From assembly GCA_002315825.1 (NCBI GenBank), contig DCIC01000105.1:1-11958 (forward strand): a stretch of 11,958 bases of DNA, read 5' to 3'. The DNA is from Bacteroidales bacterium UBA1736 (GTDB lineage: Bacteria > Bacteroidota > Bacteroidia > Bacteroidales > UBA932). The notes beneath the pieces were generated by a model. The model saw only the letters and a list, made by a program, of their open reading frames with translations. It had not been told where the DNA came from and ran no database searches. The position numbers were made by a program, and so were the translations under genes. Positions 7,043 through 11,958 of this stretch are shown in pieces (position 1 is the first letter of the stretch; each line of letters opens with the position of its first letter).

Positions 7043-8398
7043 TTATTTCTTGATAGGGAATTTGTATATAAGCCATCCCATTATAACAGCAATGGCTGCG
7101 GGAACCAGAGAGAAGAGAGACCACACCATCGTGCGGACAGTAGTGGTGACCGACTCAGGGTCAATGACAGAATTGCCAAACTGATCCGGAATCATCCGGG
7201 CTCCTGCAAGGCCAAGGAACAGAGCAATGAGCGATCCGGAGATGGCTCCGCCAAGCTTCTGTGCCATTGTTCCTGAAGAGAAGATAAGTCCGGTCGATGA
7301 AGTTCCGAATCTTTCGGTGGCATAGTCAGCAACGTCAGCGTACATTGACCACAGCAGTGGAGAGTAAAGGCCCACACCCACTGAAGCAAGGATAACAGTA
7401 GCGACCATAAGCCAGATATACTTCGGATCCATAGGAATAAAGAATGCAGCCGCTGCAAAGACGGCGCAAATGGCAGAAGACCAGATAAATGCAATTCTCT
7501 TCGAGCCTACCCATTTTGTGAATTTTGGAGAAACTCCTCCGATTATCATACTGGTGACCTCACCGAATGCCATAAGCACTGTATAGTTGATGATGAAGCC
7601 GCCCACGGTGACATCACCTCCAAGACAGTAAGAAATCATATATCCTGCCACCGCATAACGGAATCCGTTGAAGAAGTTCGTACAAATTCCGGTCAAAGTC
7701 AGGAAGATCCAGGGCTTATTCTTGAAAAGATCCACAAACTGCCTGAAAGAAAACTTCTCGGCACGCTTAGGCTTGACCCTTTCTTTTGTACCAAGACCGC
7801 AGAGCAGTGTCATCAGCGCAGCAAGACCGCCGAAAATCGCTCCAATGACAGAATACTGATGGGCATCGGTGCCTCCGATAAACTTCTGTATGTACGGAAA
7901 GGAAATCAGTGTTATGAAACCCATTGCGTATGCCCCGACCATTCTGAACGAGGAGAACTCGTTCTTCTCGTTGTCATCAGAGGTCATCACTCCAAGAAGA
8001 GAGCCGTAAGGCACGTTGACAATGGTGTAGATAGCCATCATAAGAAGATACAGCACGTAAGCATATATTCTCTTCCCGGTAGGGTCAAGGTCTGGGGTAT
8101 GCAGCAGCAGAGCGAAGATGACCCCGAAGGGAATCGCCCCAAAGATGATCCAAGGACGATAAGTCCCCCAGCGAGACTGCGTGCGGTCAGCAAGACTTCC
8201 CACAATCGGATCTGTAACTACGTCAAACAGACGTGCCAGAAGCATCAGAGCGGCCGCGTCAGCAAAGGAGAGGCCGAACACGTTTGTAAAGAAGAGAGGG
8301 AATGCGGTGGACATTATTTTCCAAGTGATTCCACCCGCACCGGCATCACCCAGTGCGTAAGAAAGTTTTTCCCAAATGGTAACTTTAGACGTATCCAT
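7043..8398 (-). CDS. GPH-family (MelB-type) sugar:cation symporter
   Basis: This 451-aa inner-membrane transporter of the glycoside-pentoside-hexuronide:cation symporter family (major facilitator superfamily) has about twelve hydrophobic segments. The family motif near helix I, KLSYALGDAG, contains Asp18. The cation-site motif RLFDVVTDPIVGSLADRT contains Asp59 and Asp63, spaced as in MelB. WGTYRPWI (77-84) is the conserved loop after helix II. It starts 9 bp after the GH130 stop codon and ends 7 bp before the GH94 start. Its place between two intracellular disaccharide phosphorylases makes beta-1,4-linked disaccharides (mannobiose, cellobiose, mixed forms) the likely cargo. A GPH-type transporter also sits beside the mannosylglucose phosphorylase in the B. 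fragilis mannan operon. Family assignment is firm, cargo is inferred. Confidence 0.88.
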   Translation of the reverse strand: MDTSKVTIWEKLSYALGDAGAGGITWKIMSTAFPLFFTNVFGLSFADAAALMLLARLFDVVTDPIVGSLADRTQSRWGTYRPWIIFGAIPFGVIFALLLHTPDLDPTGKRIYAYVLYLLMMAIYTIVNVPYGSLLGVMTSDDNEKNEFSSFRMVGAYAMGFITLISFPYIQKFIGGTDAHQYSVIGAIFGGLAALMTLLCGLGTKERVKPKRAEKFSFRQFVDLFKNKPWIFLTLTGICTNFFNGFRYAVAGYMISYCLGGDVTVGGFIINYTVLMAFGEVTSMIIGGVSPKFTKWVGSKRIAFIWSSAICAVFAAAAFFIPMDPKYIWLMVATVILASVGVGLYSPLLWSMYADVADYATERFGTSSTGLIFSSGTMAQKLGGAISGSLIALFLGLAGARMIPDQFGNSVIDPESVTTTVRTMVWSLFSLVPAAIAVIMGWLIYKFPIKK

Positions 8399-8407
8399 AA
8401 ACGCTTA

Positions 8408-9568
8408 TTATTTAGTATTAGTGTTTTTGTCTATCAATCTGTTGAGTCTTTCAACGGTGAGTCCCGTCCTAAGTCCGTCAGGCTCGGTATTGAGGCAATA
8501 ATCCACAAGCCGCTCCACACTTGAGACGGCAACGTGAAGCCTCGTATCAGAAGAAGCATAGTAGATAAACACCTTACCGTCCGGATCAGCAATCCAACCG
8601 TTTGAGAATGCGACATTCATCACATCTCCGATGTATTCACCTCCATCGGGTGCGATGAAAAAGCCGGACGGAGCGGCAATCACCTTTGAGGGATCCTCAA
8701 GAGAAGTCATATAAAGATAGAGCACATAGCGCAGTCCACTGGCACATCCGCGCACTCCGTGAGCCAAATGGAGCCATCCCGATTCGGTTTTTATCGGTGA
8801 GGGGCCCTCTCCGTTCTTAACTTCAGTAATGGTGTGATAACGGCGCTCTGAGATAATCTGCTGCTCAGCTATCACAGCGTTTTCCATCGAATCCACAAGT
8901 GCCCAGCCGATTCCCCCACCGCTGCCGGTGTCGATAAATCCGTCCTGCGGACGAGTGTAGAGAGCATATTTGCCATCGACAAACAAAGGATGAAGGCAGA
9001 CGTTGCGCTGCTGGCTCTCGCTGACAAGGTCCGGAAGCCTTTCCCAGTTGACAAGATCCTTTGTGCGGGCAATACCACAGGCGGCCGTAGCCGCGCTCAA
9101 ATCTCCCTCAGCACTGTGATCCTTGCGCTCCACGCAGAACAGTCCGTATATCCAGCCGTCCTCGTGTTCAACCACCCTCATATCATAGACATTGGTGGCA
9201 GGCTCACCATACTCGGGCATAGTTATCGGACGCGGCCAAAAGCGGAAATTGTCAACACCGTTGGGGCTTTCAGCGACAGCGAAGAAAGACTTGCGGTCAT
9301 CAGCCTCCACGCGGACAATCAGCACATATTTGCCTTTCCACTTGATGGCACCGCTGTTGAAAGTGGCGTGTATGCCAAATCTCTCCATAAGGAATGGATT
9401 GCTCGCCTCATTAAGGTCGTATCTCCATTCGAGAGGTGCGTGTGAAGCCGTAAGCACCGGATTTTCGTAGCGCTCATAAACTCCGTTTACATAGACGGGA
9501 GTATTCTCTTTATTAAGAAGGCTTTCGTGTGCCTTGCGAAGAGCTTCGATTTTTTCGTTGAATGTCAT
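8408..9568 (-). CDS. GH130 4-O-beta-D-mannosyl-D-glucose phosphorylase
   Basis: This enzyme phosphorolyses Man-beta-1,4-Glc to alpha-D-mannose 1-phosphate and glucose (EC 2.4.1.281). The 386-aa sequence matches, as far as I can recall it, the characterised B. fragilis GH130 subfamily 1 enzyme over nearly its full length. Shared blocks are WRYDLNEASNPFLMER, KSFFAVAESPNG, NVYDM with the proton-donor Asp129, SQQRNV, YTRPQDGFIDTGSGGGIGWA and FSNGWIAD. It has no signal peptide and should be cytoplasmic. The ATG at 9568 overlaps the stop of the epimerase gene in a TAATG arrangement, which indicates translational coupling. This fits the biochemistry, because the epimerase makes this enzyme's substrate from mannobiose. 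The subfamily call is strong because GH130_2 mannooligosaccharide phosphorylases lack this overall pattern. Confidence 0.94.
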   Translation of the reverse strand: MTFNEKIEALRKAHESLLNKENTPVYVNGVYERYENPVLTASHAPLEWRYDLNEASNPFLMERFGIHATFNSGAIKWKGKYVLIVRVEADDRKSFFAVAESPNGVDNFRFWPRPITMPEYGEPATNVYDMRVVEHEDGWIYGLFCVERKDHSAEGDLSAATAACGIARTKDLVNWERLPDLVSESQQRNVCLHPLFVDGKYALYTRPQDGFIDTGSGGGIGWALVDSMENAVIAEQQIISERRYHTITEVKNGEGPSPIKTESGWLHLAHGVRGCASGLRYVLYLYMTSLEDPSKVIAAPSGFFIAPDGGEYIGDVMNVAFSNGWIADPDGKVFIYYASSDTRLHVAVSSVERLVDYCLNTEPDGLRTGLTVERLNRLIDKNTNTK

Positions 9569-10740
9569 TATTTTATCGGATTATCGTTTCGTTCCAAAAG
9601 TTCCATACACATCCTTCCGTTATGATAAGGGCATTTCCAGAAGCCCGCAAGGTCATCCTCGGGATGTTGAGGGTAGCGCCACCACCATTCTCCCTGCTCC
9701 CGGATGATGTATTTCTTTATGAATTTCCAGGCGTGTTCAGAGCGTTCCTTCCATATTTCATCTCCGGTCAATTGCCACTGATTCCAGCAGCCTACCACGC
9801 ATTCCGCCTGGACCCACCAGTGCCGATCGCTGTCAATGCGGTCACCTTCCCTTTCATAAGAAAGACCGCCGTCCGGCATCAGACCTTCCATAGCTGCGGC
9901 AGCAATCTTATTGCACACAGTCTTGGTCTTTTCCATCAGGACAGGGTCTTCGAGCACCTGAGCAGCCTCCATCATCAGCCAACTCGCTTCGATGTCGTGA
10001 CCGAAACTCTGCACATCGCCTTGGCGAGTCCAGTTTTCGTCGAAGAAAAGCTGCAGGTGGCCGTCCGCACCGGTGATTATTTCAAGGAAGATATTGAGCA
10101 GATTATGAAGCTGACCGCGGAGGTGCTCATCTTTCCAGACACGGAGCAGCGCTGTGTAGCCCTCGAGAATATGAAGATGAGAATTCATTGTTTTGGCGTC
10201 GTTCCTGTCTTTTTCGCTGAGGCGCATATCTTCTATCGGGCCCCAGTCGCGCTCGGAAGCCTCGATATATCCATTCTTTTCCCCATCGAAACTGTGCTCT
10301 TCTATGCTCTGGAATAAACTAATGGCGGCATCAAGGCTGATCCTGCTGCCGGTTGCGCGGAAATGTTCCGCCAGGCCGTAAACGGCAAAGGCAATGGCAT
10401 AATACTGTTTCTTCGTACTGAGAGGATTACCGGCAGCATCAAGGCTCCAATAAGCGCCACCGAAAGTCCTGTCGATAAACCTATTGACTATTTCGTCCCT
10501 TGCGCGGTCGGCTAGGGCAAGATATTCCGCATCCTTGAGAATACGATAAGCTGAAGAAAACGTCCAGAGGATTCTGGCATTCAGAATCAGGCCTTTTTCC
10601 GAGCCGGCCTCGAGGCTCCCGTCGGAACATCTCTTTCCGTAAAAACCGCCTTGCGGGTCCACCATATTGTCAGCCCAGAACCTAAGAATATTATCTGTCA
10701 GCTCCTGTCTGACTTCTTTAACAAATTGACTTTGATCCAT
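9568..10740 (-). CDS. Cellobiose 2-epimerase (AGE superfamily)
   Basis: This cytoplasmic enzyme epimerises the reducing-end sugar of beta-1,4-disaccharides at C2: cellobiose to Glc-Man, mannobiose to Man-Glc. From the ATG at 10740 it is 390 aa, usual for the family. Expected active-site residues are visible (numbering from the TTG-started frame, subtract 2 for the ATG): Arg58 in LNARILW, Asn188/His190 in MNSHLHILE, His250 and Glu253 in SFGHDIEASW, the Trp pair 310-311 in RHWWVQAE, Trp370 and His375 in FWKCPYHNGRMCME. This His-Glu-His set separates it from inactive AGE relatives. A TTG at 10746 is rejected as the start because it lies inside a -7 box. The gene is first in a four-gene operon and lies 22 bp downstream of the DUF5020 stop codon. 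N-acylglucosamine 2-epimerase is the alternative, but the GH130 partner argues strongly for cellobiose 2-epimerase. Confidence 0.93.
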   Translation of the reverse strand: MDQSQFVKEVRQELTDNILRFWADNMVDPQGGFYGKRCSDGSLEAGSEKGLILNARILWTFSSAYRILKDAEYLALADRARDEIVNRFIDRTFGGAYWSLDAAGNPLSTKKQYYAIAFAVYGLAEHFRATGSRISLDAAISLFQSIEEHSFDGEKNGYIEASERDWGPIEDMRLSEKDRNDAKTMNSHLHILEGYTALLRVWKDEHLRGQLHNLLNIFLEIITGADGHLQLFFDENWTRQGDVQSFGHDIEASWLMMEAAQVLEDPVLMEKTKTVCNKIAAAAMEGLMPDGGLSYEREGDRIDSDRHWWVQAECVVGCWNQWQLTGDEIWKERSEHAWKFIKKYIIREQGEWWWRYPQHPEDDLAGFWKCPYHNGRMCMELLERNDNPIK

Positions 10741-10743
10741 ACA

Positions 10744-10751
10744 CAAATATA
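10744..10751 (-). promoter_or_regulatory. Candidate -7 box abutting the epimerase start codon
   Basis: On the minus strand TATATTTG (10751-10744) is a full TAnnTTTG match only 3 nt before the ATG at 10740. If functional, transcription would begin at or within a few bases of the ATG, producing a leaderless or nearly leaderless mRNA. There is no clear -33 TTTG at 19-20 bp. The T-run at 10754-10759 just upstream might instead belong to a weak terminator of the DUF5020 gene. Confidence 0.35.
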
Positions 10752-10762
10752 CGTAAAAAAGA

Positions 10763-11530
10763 TCAGAACACCCATTTTAGACCGACGCAGGGGCGGAGCC
10801 AATATCCTTTGGCCGAGCCGAAATCAATCGACAGCTCCGCTTCACCGCCTACATTTAGATTTTCGCATCCAAAATGCCTTCCGACCTGATACCACAACTG
10901 AGGCTCTGCCAAAAATGTGACTCGGGCGATTCGAGCCTCATCCCAGATATATTGACCGTCCCTGAACGGAGCCACCTTATGGTCCTCCCACCAGAAATCA
11001 GCAAACCCACAGAATCTCAAGCCTGTTACGCCAAACAGATTCTGCATCCCCCACACAAATGTAAACTGCATCGGAATCGCGCTCTCGAAGCTCGGGTCCT
11101 CGTAAAGAATTTTCTTATATAAAACCTTAAAATTGAACGTATTCCTAAAATCCTTAGAGTGAACGAAATAATCCACGCCGGCAAGGAATGCGTGATTGAT
11201 ACCAAAGGAGCGATACCTTCCTCCATTATACTCCACCTGCACACTCAGCGGTGAGAGTTTGGTATCCTTCCAGAAATTCAGGCAACGCGCAAGCTCCAGA
11301 TATGCTCCATCCGGAGCAAGATTGCCGTCCTGCTGCCTGTGCTTGAAATCGATATCCACAAAGAAAAAGGTGTTTCCCCATTTGTCATTGTAGAAGCCCT
11401 CGATTGTGGAAGTGATCTGATGGCGGTCTTCTCCGAAATCATATTGAACCTGAAGATTGGTCTGAGCCTTGACGAAGATGCAGCTCAGAGAGGCAAGCGC
11501 CGCCAGGAATATACACTTAAGTTTTCCCAT
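10763..11530 (-). CDS. DUF5020 family outer-membrane protein (Tsx-like beta-barrel)
   Basis: This 255-aa protein is of a Bacteroidales family known as DUF5020, related to nucleoside-specific channel (Tsx-like) porins. The ATG at 11530 opens a Sec signal peptide, MGKLKCIFLAALASLSCIFVKA, with likely cleavage before Gln23. The mature part begins with QVQYDFGEDR and then carries TSTIEGFYNDKWGNTFFFVDID, a family hallmark near the N-terminus. Alternating amphipathic strands rich in Tyr, Phe and Trp continue to the end. The last residues, LKWVF, form the terminal-Phe signature of barrel proteins inserted by the BAM complex. The open frame continues upstream through the tRNA gene, but that part is not coding. 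Function is unproven. The 22-bp distance to the sugar operon allows, but does not show, a role as a porin for its substrates. Confidence 0.82.
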   Translation of the reverse strand: MGKLKCIFLAALASLSCIFVKAQTNLQVQYDFGEDRHQITSTIEGFYNDKWGNTFFFVDIDFKHRQQDGNLAPDGAYLELARCLNFWKDTKLSPLSVQVEYNGGRYRSFGINHAFLAGVDYFVHSKDFRNTFNFKVLYKKILYEDPSFESAIPMQFTFVWGMQNLFGVTGLRFCGFADFWWEDHKVAPFRDGQYIWDEARIARVTFLAEPQLWYQVGRHFGCENLNVGGEAELSIDFGSAKGYWLRPCVGLKWVF

Positions 11531-11544
11531 ATTGCTATAAATAT

Positions 11545-11579
11545 AAAAAGGGCTCACAAAGAATTCTTCCCGGTGAGCC
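11545..11579 (-). terminator. Intrinsic terminator after tRNA-Ala
   Basis: On the minus strand GGCTCAC (11579-11573) pairs perfectly with GTGAGCC (11557-11551) around a 15-nt loop, followed by C and a run of five T (11549-11545). The loop contains the self-complementary AAGAATTCTT, which can extend the stem. It begins 6 nt past the tRNA 3' end and finishes 14 nt before the DUF5020 start codon, so it should separate the two units unless there is read-through. Confidence 0.78.
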
Positions 11580-11585
11580 GCCTCG

Positions 11586-11658
11586 TGGAGCATAGGAGAA
11601 TCGAACTCCTGACCTTTTGAATGCCATTCAAACGCTCTACCAACTGAGCTAATACCCC
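11586..11658 (-). tRNA. tRNA-Ala (anticodon GGC)
   Basis: This 73-nt cloverleaf runs from GGGGTAT (11658) to the discriminator A (11586). The acceptor stem GGGGTAT/ATGCTCC has two G-U pairs. The D-arm is GCTC-AGTTGGTA-GAGC and the anticodon stem TTTGA/TCAAA holds the loop ATGGCAT with anticodon GGC, reading GCC. The T-arm is AGGAG-TTCGATT-CTCCT. CCA is not encoded (the next bases are CGA), as is common in Bacteroidetes. It has its own promoter and terminator and appears to be a single-gene unit. Confidence 0.95.
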
Positions 11659-11667
11659 GTGACAAAG

Positions 11668-11697
11668 CAAAGTTAGTAAAAAAGATTAATCAAGCAA
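11668..11697 (-). promoter_or_regulatory. Promoter of tRNA-Ala
   Basis: On the minus strand a -7 box TAACTTTG (11675-11668) matches TAnnTTTG fully. A -33 TTG (11697-11695) precedes it with a 19-nt spacer. The predicted start is near 11664, about 6 nt before the mature tRNA 5' end, which is a sensible precursor leader. It is the best two-part promoter in the window. Confidence 0.62.
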
Positions 11698-11721
11698 GAT
11701 ATAAAATCACGAATAAATAGT

Positions 11722-11748
11722 AAATTCGCATAGCGAAATAAAAATTCG
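11722..11748. repeat. Inverted and direct repeats upstream of the threonine dehydrogenase gene
   Basis: TTCGC-ATA-GCGAA (11725-11737) is a perfect 5-bp-arm inverted repeat. AAATTCG occurs twice, at 11722-11728 and 11742-11748, 20 bp apart (about two helical turns). TAAATTCG (11721-11728) is one mismatch from the -7 consensus on the plus strand. The cluster lies 8-34 bp before the GTG start and may be the promoter-operator of that gene. The evidence is pattern only. Confidence 0.3.
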
Positions 11749-11755
11749 ATAATAA

Positions 11756-11958
11756 GTGAAAAACACATTGGTGATAGGCTCTACAGGGCAGATTGGCTCT
11801 GAGCTTACTATGAAGCTCCGTACAGAGTATGGTGGAGGAACGACAGTTGCAGGATATATACCCGGCTTCGAGCCACAAGGCATTCTTAGAGACAGCGGTC
11901 CCTTCGAAGTGGCAAACGTATGCAATGCCCAACAAATCGCCGACATCGTCGACAAATA
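11756..11958 (+). CDS. NAD-dependent L-threonine 3-dehydrogenase (SDR type), N-terminal part, runs off the window
   Basis: This open frame has 67 codons visible, begins with GTG and reaches the right edge without a stop. The translation starts MKNTLVIGSTGQIGSELTMK, an extended short-chain dehydrogenase/epimerase N-terminus with the nucleotide-binding GxxGxxG at residues 8-14. It continues with VAGYIPG and SGPFEVANVCNAQQIADIV, close to Bacteroidetes epimerase-like L-threonine dehydrogenases, which oxidise L-threonine to 2-amino-3-oxobutyrate. An in-frame TAA at 11753 lies directly before the GTG and the next ATG falls inside the Rossmann fold, so GTG is the only workable start. It is divergent from tRNA-Ala. 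Another NAD-dependent epimerase of the same superfamily is the alternative until the rest is seen. Confidence 0.8.
   Translation, partial: MKNTLVIGSTGQIGSELTMKLRTEYGGGTTVAGYIPGFEPQGILRDSGPFEVANVCNAQQIADIVDK

Noticed and set aside
7859..8524. A 221-codon open frame on the plus strand
   Set aside because: It is antisense to the symporter and the end of GH130, and the translation is low in recognisable structure.
9562..10317. A 251-codon open frame on the plus strand
   Set aside because: It lies wholly antisense to the epimerase gene, whose family motifs are unmistakable. The plus-strand translation shows no recognisable domain.
11586..11658. tRNA-Ala as an integration site for a genomic island carrying the sugar operon
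   Set aside because: I see no repeat of the tRNA 3' end elsewhere in the window, no integrase and no mobile-element gene. The operon looks like native Bacteroidales sequence.
11531..11665. N-terminal extension of the DUF5020 reading frame
   Set aside because: These codons are the tRNA-Ala gene and its terminator read as protein. The ATG at 11530 starts a proper signal peptide.
11690..11955. Two 81-82-codon open frames on the minus strand at the right edge
   Set aside because: They are antisense to the plus-strand threonine dehydrogenase N-terminus, which has a clear GxxGxxG motif.
1..11958. CRISPR arrays, insertion sequences, prophage or defence genes
   Set aside because: No spaced direct-repeat arrays, transposase or integrase motifs or terminal inverted repeats were seen. 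All sizeable regions are explained by metabolic genes.

Overview
The window reads as ordinary Bacteroidales-type chromosome (phylum Bacteroidota). The evidence is: promoter-like TAnnTTTG (-7) boxes upstream of most transcription units, A-rich leaders in place of strong Shine-Dalgarno sites, lipoprotein signal peptides, a DUF5020-type outer-membrane protein found mainly in Bacteroidales, a tRNA without encoded CCA, and sugar-phosphorolysis enzymes closely resembling the Bacteroides fragilis mannan pathway. The genus cannot be fixed from this sequence alone.

Layout, left to right. (1) 4-2258: a divergent pair of predicted exported lipoproteins, an HSL-type alpha/beta hydrolase on minus and a nucleoside-hydrolase-fold protein on plus, sharing a ~130-bp control region with two clean inverted repeats. 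(2) 2274-4483, minus: a two-gene amino-acid operon, asd (aspartate-semialdehyde dehydrogenase) followed 2 bp later by a class I aminotransferase. (3) 4585-10740, minus: a tight four-gene catabolic operon, transcribed in the order cellobiose 2-epimerase, GH130 mannosylglucose phosphorylase, GPH-family sugar symporter, GH94 cellobiose phosphorylase (junctions of -1, 9 and 7 bp). (4) 10763-11530, minus: a DUF5020 outer-membrane beta-barrel protein just upstream of that operon. (5) 11586-11658, minus: tRNA-Ala(GGC) with a promoter and an intrinsic terminator. (6) 11756 to the right edge, plus: the start of an SDR-type L-threonine 3-dehydrogenase that begins with GTG.

The metabolic core is region 3. 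By family knowledge, the symporter brings beta-1,4-disaccharides into the cytoplasm. The epimerase turns mannobiose into Man-beta-1,4-Glc, GH130 phosphorolyses that to mannose-1-phosphate plus glucose, and GH94 phosphorolyses cellobiose to glucose-1-phosphate plus glucose. Together these would handle most disaccharides released from (gluco)mannan and beta-glucan while saving ATP. No SusC/SusD pair, endo-glycanase or regulator is present, so the operon depends on other loci or on cross-feeding for substrate. The DUF5020 barrel next door is a speculative outer-membrane entry route.

No mobile element, CRISPR array, phage gene or frameshift was seen, and no stretch over 300 bp lacks a gene. I did not find a wholly new system. 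The best leads are the combined epimerase/GH130/GH94 disaccharide module and the possibly leaderless start of its first gene.
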